A stretch of 64,000 nt of DNA from Mariniflexile sp044335535 (GCF_044335535.1 NZ_JBIQVZ010000005.1:186001-250000), one strand, 5' to 3'. Positions 34,056 through 43,027 are shown, numbered from the stretch's first letter. The notes: generated by a model from the sequence alone, not told the origin. Translations and numbers: made by a program.

Positions 34056-35798
34056 ATGAACGCAAAAATTGAAATTAAGTTAGCATTGATTTTAATTTCA
34101 TTAGTTTCGAGTTATTGTTCTTTTTCCCAAAATGAACTAGAAAATGAGCTTTTTGATTCAGTAATCAATAAAAAAGCAAAGGCATATAAATCCAATGTAT
34201 TTTTTTATAAATCGGCCTCATTTTTTCTTAACAAAAAATGGGATTCTACGTTGGTTTATACTATGAAGCAGCTGAATGATCCCCAAAATAGCAGCGAAGT
34301 AAAAGATTATTCACATTACTTAAGAGGCTATAGTTTTAAACAAAAAAAGCTATTTGAAGAAGCTCAAAAAGAGTTCAAATTAATATCTACTGAGTTTGGG
34401 TTTTATTATATCATTAAAATGCGTTTGGGGGAAATAGCCTTAGAACTTCAACAATTTAAAAAAGCGATTACTTATTATGAAGAATTAATAAGTTTATCGG
34501 ATAATAATTATAAGTATTTTAAAAAAAGTACGGTCAACCATAATTTAGGATTATGCCACCTACATTTAGGGGAATTTAAAAAAGCAGAACCATATTTAAT
34601 TGAAAACGTAAAGATAGAAGAACAGAAAAAAGATACTATTAAATTAATACATGCTTACGGAAATTTAGCCAATTTATATTATGAACAATATCAAGATGAT
34701 TTGGCCATTCCGTATTTTGAAAAAGCATATCTACTATCAAAAAAATCAAAAGACATAAAAACTAAGCATAACTCGGCTTTAAATATGGCTGTGGTAGAAG
34801 AGAACCGTAAAAATTTTCAAAAAGCTTTAGCTTACAGAAAAGAGTACGAACAATGGAAAGATTCCTTAAACGATCAAAATAAAATTTACGAAGTTGCTAA
34901 ACTCGAAAGGGAGTTTGCGGTTAAGGCAAAACAAAAAGAAGTTAGTTTACTTCAAGCCGAAAATAAGGCTAAAGTAGTAGAGAGAAATGGGTTGTTTTAT
35001 TCGGTGATGGTTTTGTTATTGTTGCTGGGAGTAACCATGTATTTTTATAAAGAAAAAATAAAGACGAATAAAATTATAGTAAGCCAAAAAGAAGATTTAA
35101 ACACATTAAATGCTACAAAGGATAAATTGTTCTCTATTGTAAGCCACGACTTAAGATCTTCAGTAAATGCTTTAAAAACAAGTAATACGAAGTTAATAAA
35201 TCATTTGGAAGCTAAAAATTTAGATCAATTAGACCATCTTCTGCATGATAATAGTGCTATTGTAAACGGCGCCTATAATTTATTAGATAACCTGTTGCAT
35301 TGGGCGTTATTGCAAACCAAGCAATCGTATTTTGAGATTATATCTATTCGCCTGTTTTTTATAGTGGAACAAATGGCTTACAACTACAAGCCATTGATGC
35401 TCGAAAAAAATATCCAGTTTGAAAATAGGGTTTCAAAAAACGATGTTGTCTTTGCAGACCAGGAATCTTTAAAAATTGTTTTAAGAAATTTGTTGGATAA
35501 TGCTATAAAGTTTTCAAATACGAACGGCATCATTAAAATTTATACTATAAACACTAATAATACTTATTGCGATTTGGTTGTTGAAGATTCTGGATTAGGA
35601 ATGAGCGAAACGGTTCGGTTAGAACTGCTTAAAGACACCGCGTTATTATCGAAAAAAGAGCATGAAGGCATTATAGGCACTGGGTTAGGCTTGCAATTAT
35701 GTAAATCGCTGATTAAAAAGAACAACGGAAGATTTTCTATAGAAAGTGAATTAGGAAAAGGCACAAAAATGATTGTATCTTTACCTAAAACAATATAG
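34056..35798 (+). CDS. TPR-containing sensor histidine kinase
   Basis: A 580-residue kinase from 34056, with a signal peptide (LALILISLVSSYCSFSQ). About residues 40-300 are tetratricopeptide-like helical repeats in the periplasm, then one membrane helix (GLFYSVMVLLLLLGVTMYFY), a short coiled coil, the H-box SIVSHDLRSSVNALK, and an ATPase domain with LRNLLDNAIKFS, EDSGLGMS and GTGLGLQLCKSL. It lies 1 nt before a LytTR regulator, its evident partner. The frame is open back to 34002, but that region contains the upstream terminator and a promoter, so 34056 is chosen. The signal sensed by the TPR part is unknown. Confidence 0.92.
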   Translation: MNAKIEIKLALILISLVSSYCSFSQNELENELFDSVINKKAKAYKSNVFFYKSASFFLNKKWDSTLVYTMKQLNDPQNSSEVKDYSHYLRGYSFKQKKLFEEAQKEFKLISTEFGFYYIIKMRLGEIALELQQFKKAITYYEELISLSDNNYKYFKKSTVNHNLGLCHLHLGEFKKAEPYLIENVKIEEQKKDTIKLIHAYGNLANLYYEQYQDDLAIPYFEKAYLLSKKSKDIKTKHNSALNMAVVEENRKNFQKALAYRKEYEQWKDSLNDQNKIYEVAKLEREFAVKAKQKEVSLLQAENKAKVVERNGLFYSVMVLLLLLGVTMYFYKEKIKTNKIIVSQKEDLNTLNATKDKLFSIVSHDLRSSVNALKTSNTKLINHLEAKNLDQLDHLLHDNSAIVNGAYNLLDNLLHWALLQTKQSYFEIISIRLFFIVEQMAYNYKPLMLEKNIQFENRVSKNDVVFADQESLKIVLRNLLDNAIKFSNTNGIIKIYTINTNNTYCDLVVEDSGLGMSETVRLELLKDTALLSKKEHEGIIGTGLGLQLCKSLIKKNNGRFSIESELGKGTKMIVSLPKTI

Positions 35799-35799
35799 A

Positions 35800-36546
35800 A
35801 TGGAGAATGTAAATGTACTTATAGTAGAAGATATACCATCTGAAAGCAATGCTTTAATAGAAGTGCTTAAAGCTAATAATTACAGTATTGTTGGTGTAGC
35901 AACTAGCTTTAAGTCAGCTTTAGATTTGTTTTATAGTAGTAAGATAGATATTGTTGTTATTGATATTTTTTTAAATGGTCTGCCAGACGGAATTTCTTTT
36001 GCCGAAACCATTAATGCAAGTCCTAATGCATCAAAACCATTTGTGTTTTTAACGAGTTCTACAGATCGAAAAATATTTGAAAGAGCAAAATTAACACAGC
36101 CTTTTAGTTATTTGGTGAAACCATTTAACGAATTGGAAATTCTCTATGCTTTAGAGATGGCTGTCGAAAAATTTTATGCGCAAACAGATGTGTTTTTGAG
36201 TGAAGAGGAAGACACCGTTATAAGCAAAGAATACTTGTTTATAAAAAAAGGGAAATCCTTAAAAAAAGCACTTATTGCCGATATTATATATATAGAAGTA
36301 GAAGAGAAATATTGTAATATAATAACAGAAAAAGAAAAATTTGTAATTCTGATATCGCTAACAAAAATGCTGAAACTGTTAGATGATTCTATGTTTTTTA
36401 GAACCCACAGAAACTATATTGTAAAAGCAGAAAAAATAATAGAGATTATACCTAGCGATAATCTTATAATTTTATCTGGAAACCATAAAGTGACACTAAG
36501 TGAGAGCTATAAAGATATCCTAAAAAAGCTACCTACCTTAAAATAA
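35800..36546 (+). CDS. LytTR-family response regulator
   Basis: A 248-residue regulator with a receiver domain (1-125; VLIVEDIPSES at the start, phospho-acceptor Asp in IDIVVIDIFLNG, switch Lys in YLVKPFN) and a LytTR DNA-binding domain (about 145-245; LFIKKGKSLKKALIADIIYIE, FFRTHRNYIVKAEKI). ATG at 35800 follows the kinase stop by 1 nt; an earlier ATG in the frame at 35773 would overlap the kinase and adds nothing conserved. With the TPR kinase it forms a complete two-component system. Targets are not evident; LytTR sites were not recognised nearby. Confidence 0.93.
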   Translation: MENVNVLIVEDIPSESNALIEVLKANNYSIVGVATSFKSALDLFYSSKIDIVVIDIFLNGLPDGISFAETINASPNASKPFVFLTSSTDRKIFERAKLTQPFSYLVKPFNELEILYALEMAVEKFYAQTDVFLSEEEDTVISKEYLFIKKGKSLKKALIADIIYIEVEEKYCNIITEKEKFVILISLTKMLKLLDDSMFFRTHRNYIVKAEKIIEIIPSDNLIILSGNHKVTLSESYKDILKKLPTLK

Positions 36547-36837
36547 TGTCATTCAAAATAAAAACTACTGATAATCTCTAAACATGAGTTCGGGATAAAT
36601 TTTAGCGAAGTTGGATATTCAAAGTTCAGAGTTCAAAGTTAAAAGTTCAGGATTTACACTTCACTTTTTTTGATTATCCGTTCTTATGGATAAAAAAACT
36701 TGCTTTATGCCTATTTTTTTAAGTGACCTTTAATTAAGTAATATTCTTGTAAAAGAATAAAAACAGAACACTCTAAAGAGCTAAATGTTTTCTGAAAAAT
36801 GTTGCTAAGAAAAAATAATTTAAAAGTTAAATCAGGG
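36547..36837. other. Gene-free region with low-complexity repeats
   Basis: No gene was seen. Around 36615-36655 near-copies of TTCAAAGTT and TTAAAAGTTCAG follow each other, resembling the degenerate intergenic filler seen elsewhere in the window. It precedes a small predicted membrane peptide. Confidence 0.4.
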
Positions 36838-36966
36838 ATGATTATAAATAAGATAACTCGAAAAACGAAATCAAACTACTTCATGCTATTGCTTATGGTA
36901 GCTGTTTTAATTCAATTGGGACTTTTAATATATCGATTAAGTAAATTAATGGATTTTAACTTTTAG
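36838..36966 (+). CDS. Predicted 42-residue single-pass membrane peptide
   Basis: ATG at 36838 opens a 42-codon frame. The product has a basic head (MIINKITRKTKSNY), a membrane helix (MLLLMVAVLIQLGLLIYRL) and a short tail (SKLMDFNF). An in-frame stop lies 9 nt upstream. A bidirectional terminator follows 33 nt after the stop, which supports a transcribed unit ending here. No family is recognised. Short length means chance cannot be excluded. Confidence 0.45.
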   Translation: MIINKITRKTKSNYFMLLLMVAVLIQLGLLIYRLSKLMDFNF

Positions 36967-36998
36967 GGAGATTAATTATCATAATTAATTTTAAAAAA

Positions 36999-37029
36999 AG
37001 AGAGCACTATTTTATTAGCGCTCTTTTTT
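36999..37029. terminator. Bidirectional terminator between the small peptide gene and purH
   Basis: A stem built from GAGCACT and AGCGCTC (one mismatch) is flanked by A-run and T-run, so it can work for both converging transcripts. It lies 20 nt from the purH stop. Confidence 0.75.
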
Positions 37030-37048
37030 ATATGATATCTTTTTATTT

Positions 37049-38581
37049 TTAATGTTTAAAATGACGCGTTCCAGTAAACACCATGGCAACGTTATTTTCA
37101 TTACAATAATCAATACTCAACTGGTCTTTAATAGATCCTCCTGGTTGAATTACAGCAGTAATACCAGCTTTTTTGGCAATTTCTACACAATCTGGAAACG
37201 GGAAAAATGCATCGCTAGCCATAACAGCACCGTTTAAATCGAAATTAAAGGTTTTCGCTTTATGAATCGCTTGCTCTAAAGCATCTACACGACTGGTTTG
37301 TCCAGTTCCGCTAGCAAATAATTGTTTGTTTTTAACTAAAACGATGGTGTTGGATTTTGTGTGCTTGCAAATTTTTGAAGCAAATATTAAATCTTCTAAC
37401 TCGTTTTTTGATGGTTTATTGTTGGTCACATAAGTTAATCCTTCAATAGTGTCTGTGACAGTGTTTCTATCTTGGACCAAAACCCCATTTAAACAACTTC
37501 TTACGTTGGTTTGAGGCAACTCTACATCATGAAGAATTAATATGATTCTATTTTTCTTTCCTTTAAGAATTTCTAAAGCTTCAGTATGGTATGAAGGCGC
37601 AATAATAACTTCACAGAATAAACTGCTTATTTCTTCAGCAGTTGCTTTGTCAATTTCAGTATTACTAATTAAAACCCCACCAAAAGCAGAAACAGGGTCG
37701 CCAGCTAAAGCATCATTATACGCTTGGTGAATAGTATTGCTTTGAGCAAAACCACAAGCGTTGTTGTGTTTTAGAATAGCAAATGTTGGCGCTTCATTTT
37801 TGAATTCGTTTATTAGATTAACTGCGGCATCAACATCCAATAAGTTGTTGTAGCTTAGTTCTTTTCCGTTAAGTTTAGTAAACATCGCATCAAAATCGCC
37901 AAAGAAAAACCCTCTTTGGTGTGGGTTTTCGCCATAACGCAATACGTTTCCATTAGTTTCGCTAATTTTTAAAACAGTCTCTTCGTTGTTTTTGTTGAAG
38001 TAATTAAAAATGGCAGTATCGTAATGCGACGATACGTTAAATGCTTTTGCAGCAAAACGTTTTCTGTTTTCTAAAGAAATGCTTCCGTTGTTTTCTGAAA
38101 TAAGATTTAAAAATTCAGCATAATCATCAACAGAGGCTACACAAACAACATCGGCATAATTTTTTGCGGCAGCACGAATTAACGAAATACCGCCTATATC
38201 AATTTTTTCAATAATATCTTGTTCACTTGCACCCGAAGCAACAGTTTTTTCAAACGGATATAAATCAACAATAACGACATCAATTTGAGGGATTTCAAAA
38301 GCTTCTAATTCAGAGGCGTCTCCTGCATGGTTTTGTCTGTTTAAAATACCTCCAAACACTTTTGGGTGTAATGTTTTTACACGACCACCAAGAATAGAGG
38401 GGTATGATGTTACTTCTTCTACAGGAACTACATCAATGCCTAAATCGTTAATAAATGTTTGGGTACCACCAGTAGAATAAATGGTTACACCTTGTTCGTT
38501 TAGTTTTCTAACAATAGGTTCTAAACCTTCTTTACTAAATACAGAAATTAATGCTGATTTTACTGTTTTTTCGTTGCTCAT
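37049..38581 (-). CDS. purH: Bifunctional AICAR formyltransferase / IMP cyclohydrolase
   Basis: A 510-residue enzyme doing the last two steps of IMP synthesis. The N-terminal 145 residues are the cyclohydrolase (ALISVFSKEGLEPIVRKL, IYSTGGTQTFI, GGRVKTLHPKVFGGIL). The remainder is the AICAR transformylase, with RYGENPHQRG, ILKHNNACGFA (catalytic Lys-His), DPVSAFGGV and FFPFPDCVEIA, ending in FTGTRHFKH. Length is normal. A good promoter lies just upstream. In related genomes it often precedes mreB directly. Confidence 0.96.
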   Translation of the reverse strand: MSNEKTVKSALISVFSKEGLEPIVRKLNEQGVTIYSTGGTQTFINDLGIDVVPVEEVTSYPSILGGRVKTLHPKVFGGILNRQNHAGDASELEAFEIPQIDVVIVDLYPFEKTVASGASEQDIIEKIDIGGISLIRAAAKNYADVVCVASVDDYAEFLNLISENNGSISLENRKRFAAKAFNVSSHYDTAIFNYFNKNNEETVLKISETNGNVLRYGENPHQRGFFFGDFDAMFTKLNGKELSYNNLLDVDAAVNLINEFKNEAPTFAILKHNNACGFAQSNTIHQAYNDALAGDPVSAFGGVLISNTEIDKATAEEISSLFCEVIIAPSYHTEALEILKGKKNRIILILHDVELPQTNVRSCLNGVLVQDRNTVTDTIEGLTYVTNNKPSKNELEDLIFASKICKHTKSNTIVLVKNKQLFASGTGQTSRVDALEQAIHKAKTFNFDLNGAVMASDAFFPFPDCVEIAKKAGITAVIQPGGSIKDQLSIDYCNENNVAMVFTGTRHFKH

Positions 38582-38604
38582 TTTTTTAATCTAATTATAA
38601 GTTG

Positions 38605-38633
38605 CAAAAGTAGTTATTTCAACTAAAATACAA
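38605..38633 (-). promoter_or_regulatory. Bacteroidota-type promoter for purH
   Basis: On the minus strand TTG (38631-38633) and TACTTTTG (38605-38612) are 18 nt apart, matching the -33/-7 pattern. Start of transcription is expected near 38600. Confidence 0.7.
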
Positions 38634-38711
38634 CTGTTTATAAAACAAAAAACGAGACGACTTTTTAACTAAATTAGAAAATTATCGACAAGCGTTTTAA
38701 AATACTAAAAA

Positions 38712-39170
38712 TTACTCAAGTATTGAAGCAACTTGTGTACAAACAAACTCTAAAAAACGTTCATCTGCTTCAGTAAAAGGATCTGGAGTGTTCGAGTCGA
38801 TATCAATTTGCCCTATGTTTTTGCCATTTACAAAGATGGGGATAACAATTTCAGCTTTAACCGTAATACTGCAAGCTATATAATTGTCTTGTGCGGAGAC
38901 ATCGGGCACCACAAAATTTTGGTTGCTAACCGCTACTTGTCCGCAAATACCTTTTCCAAAGGGAATTACGGTATGATCGGTTGGTGCGCCAACATACGGT
39001 CCCAAAATAAGTTCTTCTTTTTTGCCATTTCTAAAATAAAACCCTACCCAGTTATAATAACTAACGTGTTTTTCAAGAAGTTCGCAAATATTTAAAAGGC
39101 GTTCGCTTACTGTTTTGCTGGTATTTAAAACAATAGTTTCTACTTGGGATTTTAGTTGTTCGAAAATCAT
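38712..39170 (-). CDS. GAF domain protein, free methionine-R-sulfoxide reductase-like
   Basis: A 152-residue single GAF domain from the ATG at 39168-39170; the longer frame to 39230 adds a non-conserved head. It resembles fRMsr, which reduces free Met-R-sulfoxide. Cys76 (GKGICGQ) and Cys100 (NYIACS) keep the 24-residue spacing of the catalytic pair, but the third conserved Cys, expected near residue 66, is His (PTDHTVIPFG). It may still work with two Cys, or may be a GAF sensor; both remain possible. It is divergent from the exosortase gene. Confidence 0.82.
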   Translation of the reverse strand: MIFEQLKSQVETIVLNTSKTVSERLLNICELLEKHVSYYNWVGFYFRNGKKEELILGPYVGAPTDHTVIPFGKGICGQVAVSNQNFVVPDVSAQDNYIACSITVKAEIVIPIFVNGKNIGQIDIDSNTPDPFTEADERFLEFVCTQVASILE

Positions 39171-39214
39171 AAATGGTAAAGTTTTGGTAAAAGTATTTAA
39201 AAAGAGATGTATTA

Positions 39215-39222
39215 TATATTTG
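39215..39222 (+). promoter_or_regulatory. -7 promoter element for the exosortase F pair
   Basis: TATATTTG, exact match; transcription would start near 39229, about 36 nt before the TTG start of the exosortase gene. Confidence 0.55.
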
Positions 39223-39264
39223 GTTTGCATAATTTTAACCTTATAAAAATTTGAATAAGTTTTT

Positions 39265-39816
39265 TTGAAAACACTTTTAGTAAAATATAAGTTGGTTATT
39301 AAGTTTATAATTGCGTTTTTATTGACGTATATTGTTCTGTCAATACTCTATAAGTTCTATTTGCAGTTTTCTGACGGGGCTAAATTTTATCCAGATTATA
39401 TGACCCACTTAGTAGCCAAACAAAGTGAATCGTTATTAAATACTTTTGGATATCATGCACAAGTATTGCCACATCCAAACGAACCATCAATGAAGCTAAT
39501 TGTTAATAACCAGTATTTAGCACGTGTTGTTGAAGGCTGTAATTCTATTAGTGTTATTATATTATTTGTGTCATTCATCGTGGCTTTTGCTTCTAAGTTT
39601 AAAACAACATTTTTCTACATCCTTGCGGGAAGTGTTTTGATTTATACAGTTAATTTATTGCGTATTGTTCTGTTGACTATAGGTTTGTATCATTATCCAT
39701 ATCAAAAAGATATTTTTCATAAGGTTGTTTTTCCTGCTGTTATTTATGGGATGGTATTTTTATTATGGGTTTTGTGGGTGAATCGTTTTTCTAAATTGAA
39801 GAGAGGCAATGAATAA
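39265..39816 (+). CDS. xrtF: Exosortase family protein XrtF, TTG start
   Basis: A 183-residue integral membrane protein with about five hydrophobic segments. The exosortase catalytic residues are present: Cys92 (VVEGCNSIS), Arg133 (VNLLRIVLL) and His152 (DIFHKVVFPA). Exosortases cut and probably transfer proteins with C-terminal sorting signals at the inner membrane. The start is TTG at 39265; a stop lies 9 nt upstream in frame and the first ATG would remove the first membrane helix. It overlaps the next gene by 8 nt, the partner typical of this subfamily. No PEP-CTERM-like target gene is seen nearby. Confidence 0.9.
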   Translation: MKTLLVKYKLVIKFIIAFLLTYIVLSILYKFYLQFSDGAKFYPDYMTHLVAKQSESLLNTFGYHAQVLPHPNEPSMKLIVNNQYLARVVEGCNSISVIILFVSFIVAFASKFKTTFFYILAGSVLIYTVNLLRIVLLTIGLYHYPYQKDIFHKVVFPAVIYGMVFLLWVLWVNRFSKLKRGNE

Positions 39817-40249
39817 TCCAACAAAATACATCTTATTAATTGTGTTATTCGGATTGTTGATTTTAATTCGAGTTTTTGAAGACGACTTGTTTTACGATCC
39901 TTATTTAACATTTTTTCAAAACGATTACCTGTATATTGATAGTCCCAGACGCGAAATTTTTAAAGTCGCCATATTTACTGCATTTCGATACATTCTAAAT
40001 ACAGTCATTTCATTAGGAATACTCTATGTGGTTTTTAAAGACAAAAGCATTATAAAGTTCTCAGTGTTTATATACACTTTGGCTTTTGTAACTTTAATGG
40101 CCATTTATTTGTATTTTGTTATTAACCCAAGACAAGAAGACTATTATTTGTTTTTTAATGTGCGCAGATTTATCATTCAACCCATCATTTTAATATTGTT
40201 GCTTCCTGCATTTTATTATAATAAATTTAAAAGCCAAGAGACTGTTTAA
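39809..40249 (+). CDS. Exosortase F system-associated membrane protein
   Basis: A 146-residue protein with about four membrane segments (YILLIVLFGLLILIRVF; YILNTVISLGILYVVF; FIYTLAFVTLMAIYLYFVI; FIIQPIILILLLPAFYY). It overlaps xrtF by 8 nt and matches the small membrane family always found beside it in flavobacteria. The loop FEDDLFYDPYLTFFQNDYL is characteristic. Function is unknown; it is likely a subunit or helper of XrtF. The last codons (GAG ACT GTT TAA) lie inside a repeat end at 40237-40262, so the C-terminus may have been altered by that repeat. Confidence 0.88.
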   Translation: MNNPTKYILLIVLFGLLILIRVFEDDLFYDPYLTFFQNDYLYIDSPRREIFKVAIFTAFRYILNTVISLGILYVVFKDKSIIKFSVFIYTLAFVTLMAIYLYFVINPRQEDYYLFFNVRRFIIQPIILILLLPAFYYNKFKSQETV

Positions 40250-40262
40250 GTTTTATCCTTTA
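40237..40262. repeat. Solo end of the inverted-repeat element, overlapping a gene's 3' end
   Basis: AGAGACTGTTTAAGTTTTAT here matches the complement of the right end of the element at 40344-40503 with one difference. It covers the last four codons, including the stop, of the exosortase-associated gene. Confidence 0.65.
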
Positions 40263-40343
40263 ATAAACGCATCATAAGATGCTGTTAAACTAAGAGTCTG
40301 AATATTGGCAATTTCAAATTAAATATTAACTTCGGAAATTTAT

Positions 40344-40503
40344 GAGACTGTCTAAATTTTATTTTTGGAATATTTTATAGTGTATTTTTTCGTCAGACGA
40401 AGGTATTTAGAGGTTCATAGCCATAGCTATGGATCGAAAAACAGCTGAAGTATGGTGGAAAAAGACGCATAAAAGAACCAAAGGATAAAACTTAGACAGT
40501 CTC
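40344..40503. repeat. Inverted-repeat element, about 160 bp
   Basis: Left end GAGACTGTCTAAATTTTAT and the complement of the right end (GAGACTGTCTAAGTTTTAT) match over about 25 bp with a few differences. The interior carries CATAGCCATAGCTATGG and GAAGTATGGTGG, which recur in part in the other copies. No gene is inside. Confidence 0.8.
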
Positions 40504-40545
40504 TATTATTCATTTTAAATTTTATTCATTTAAAGCACAACTTTT

Positions 40546-42771
40546 ATGCACATTTTTAAATTGGTTTTTAGTTTCAAAAGCAAACTTAAAGTATCCTTAG
40601 TTTTTTTACTTATTAGTTTATTGTCAATACAAGGGTTTTCTCAAGATGCAGGATTAAAATGGTCTAACGATGGTAAATCGTATTATACAATTCAAAGCGA
40701 GGGCATTGTTCAGTATACCTTACCTTCAAATGATGCTGATGTATTAATATCAAAAGAGCAATTAATACCTAGTGGTAGTAACACACCTTTGACAGTAAGT
40801 TATTTTACGTTTTCAAAAGACGAGCAAAAAGTGTTGCTGTTTACTAATACTAAACGTGTATGGCGCTTAAATACCAAAGGCGATTATTGGGTTTTAAACA
40901 TGGCAACAGGCGCTTTACAGCAACTAGGTAAAACCTTGCCGGAAGCCTCACTTATGTTTGCTAAAATATCTCCCGATGGTAAATTGGCCGCCTATGTAAG
41001 TGACAATAATATCTATGTTGAAGACTTAAGCAACTCAAAAATAAAAGCACTAACAACCGATGGGACTGCAACATTAATTAATGGAACGTTTGATTGGGTT
41101 TATGAAGAAGAATTTGCCTGTCGCGATGGGTTTCGTTGGAGTCCAGATAGTAAATCGATAGCCTATTGGCAAATTGATGCGAGCGATACCAAGACGTTTT
41201 ATATGATTAATAATACCGACTCTATTTATTCGCAAATAGTGCCTTTAGAATATCCCAAAGTTGGTGAAACACCGTCGTCTTGTAAAGTCGGTGTTGTCAC
41301 TATTGATGATGCCAAAACCAAATGGATGGACATTCCAGGAAATCCACGTCAAAACTATTTGGTACGTATGGAGTTTATACCAGCGACCGAAAACTTATTA
41401 ATTCAGCAATTAAACAGAAAACAAAACCAAAGCAAACTTTTTATTGCCGAACCAAAAACGGGTATTTCTAAAGTTATACAAGAAGAAACCGATGCAGCTT
41501 GGGTAGATATCTATGAAGCAGGAAACCACTATAGCATCGATTTTACTAACAATTTTATTTGGTACAACAGCGGAAAAAATATTTTATGGACTTCAGAAAA
41601 AGATGGTTGGAGGCATTTATATAATGTGTCTTTGGAAGGAAAGAAAGAGCAATTAATAACCAAAGGTGCCTACGATTTTATAGACCTGTCATACATTGAT
41701 GCCAAAAATGGCTATGTGTATTTTATGGCATCGCCCAACAATGCCACACAAAGCTATCTTTACAAAACGAAGCTAAATGGTAAAGGAACTTTAGAGTTGG
41801 TAAGTCCAAAAGTATTAGAAGGTACACATGGTTACAACGTGTCGCCAACAGGTGCTTTTGCTGTACACTCGTTTTCAAACCATTTTACAAAACCAGCTTC
41901 TGAGCTTATTTCGTTTGAAAACCATAAACCAATTAGTATAGAAGCCAGTATAGAAGCCAATCTGTCTAGATTGCAAGAGACGCCTAAAGTTGAATTTTTC
42001 AAAGTGACTACTGCCGAAGGTGTTGACATGGACGGATGGATGGTGAAACCGACCAATTTTGATGCTTCAAAAAAATACCCCGTGGTATTTTATGTGTATT
42101 CTGAACCTGCATCTACAACGGTAAACGATTCTTATGGCGCAGGTAGAAACTGGAATTATAATGGTAGCATGGCAGATGATGGCTATATTTATATATCATT
42201 GGATAACCGAGGAACACCAGCGCCAAAAGGACGCGCATGGCGTAAAAGTATTTATAGAAACATAGGAAGAATTAATATTAAAGATCAAGCCATGGCAGCC
42301 AAAGAAATACTAAAATGGCATTTTGTAGATCCAGAACGTATCGCAGTTTGGGGGCATAGTGGAGGCGGTTCTGCAACTTTAAATTTGTTGTTCCAGTATC
42401 CTGAAATTTATAAAACAGGCATTTCATTAGCGGCTATTTCAAACCAGTTAACTTATGATAACATCTATCAAGAACGTTATATGGGCTTACCACAAGAGAA
42501 TATGGAAGATTTTGTAAAGGGGTCGCCAGTAACATATGCTGAAAATTTACAAGGCAACTTATTATATATTCATGGTACAGGCGATGATAATGTACATTAC
42601 CAAAATGCCGAAATTTTAGTAAACGAATTGGTGAAACACAACAAGCAGTTTCAGTTTATGCCATATCCAAACCGTACACACGGTATTCGAGAGGGCGAAG
42701 GCACAACAGCGCATTTAAAAACATTGTTCACCAATTATTTAAAAACGTATTGCCCACCGGGAGGTAGGTAA
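40546..42771 (+). CDS. DPP-IV-type S9 family serine peptidase
   Basis: A 741-residue exported peptidase with an N-terminal signal (LVFLLISLLSIQGFSQ). Residues 30-480 form the beta-propeller, including the N-terminal peptide anchor DWVYEEEF. The alpha/beta hydrolase domain follows with the catalytic Ser605 (WGHSGGGSA), Asp in GTGDDNVHYQ (680-681) and His712 (NRTHGI). Such enzymes remove dipeptides, often after Pro, from peptides in the periplasm. It stands alone, after a repeat element and before a terminator. A PSL-type alternative S9 specificity cannot be excluded, but the double-Glu motif favours DPP-IV. Confidence 0.93.
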   Translation: MHIFKLVFSFKSKLKVSLVFLLISLLSIQGFSQDAGLKWSNDGKSYYTIQSEGIVQYTLPSNDADVLISKEQLIPSGSNTPLTVSYFTFSKDEQKVLLFTNTKRVWRLNTKGDYWVLNMATGALQQLGKTLPEASLMFAKISPDGKLAAYVSDNNIYVEDLSNSKIKALTTDGTATLINGTFDWVYEEEFACRDGFRWSPDSKSIAYWQIDASDTKTFYMINNTDSIYSQIVPLEYPKVGETPSSCKVGVVTIDDAKTKWMDIPGNPRQNYLVRMEFIPATENLLIQQLNRKQNQSKLFIAEPKTGISKVIQEETDAAWVDIYEAGNHYSIDFTNNFIWYNSGKNILWTSEKDGWRHLYNVSLEGKKEQLITKGAYDFIDLSYIDAKNGYVYFMASPNNATQSYLYKTKLNGKGTLELVSPKVLEGTHGYNVSPTGAFAVHSFSNHFTKPASELISFENHKPISIEASIEANLSRLQETPKVEFFKVTTAEGVDMDGWMVKPTNFDASKKYPVVFYVYSEPASTTVNDSYGAGRNWNYNGSMADDGYIYISLDNRGTPAPKGRAWRKSIYRNIGRINIKDQAMAAKEILKWHFVDPERIAVWGHSGGGSATLNLLFQYPEIYKTGISLAAISNQLTYDNIYQERYMGLPQENMEDFVKGSPVTYAENLQGNLLYIHGTGDDNVHYQNAEILVNELVKHNKQFQFMPYPNRTHGIREGEGTTAHLKTLFTNYLKTYCPPGGR

Positions 42772-42788
42772 ATGATTTTTTAAGTTAA

Positions 42789-42823
42789 AAAAACTCCAAG
42801 GTTTTATGGCTTTGGAGTTTTTT
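42789..42823 (+). terminator. Rho-independent terminator after the peptidase gene
   Basis: Stem AAACTCCAA / TTGGAGTTT with a T-run; 18 nt after the stop. Confidence 0.85.
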
Positions 42824-42994
42824 GTGAAATTTATTTTTGATGCCCATAAACTGAATTAAAAACAATTGAAAAGCACATTTTTACTGTTGGACACAATACT
42901 AAAAATTTAAAGTTAATGATGAGGTTCATAAAGTATAGGTTATTACCAGTATAGAGAACTAATGGCTGCAGATGCCCATTAAGAGTGATAATGT
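42824..42994 (+). other. Gene-free stretch ending in its own terminator
   Basis: No reading frame of note, yet a second full terminator closes it at 42995-43027. It could be the remains of a deleted gene's 3' end or a small RNA. No exact promoter was found inside. Confidence 0.35.
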
Positions 42995-43027
42995 AAAAAG
43001 TCCAAGCTACCTAGTTTGGACTTTTTT
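42995..43027 (+). terminator. Orphan Rho-independent terminator
   Basis: AAAAAGTCCAA pairs over 11 bp with TTGGACTTTTT around a 10-nt loop. No gene ends between this and the previous terminator. Confidence 0.85.
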
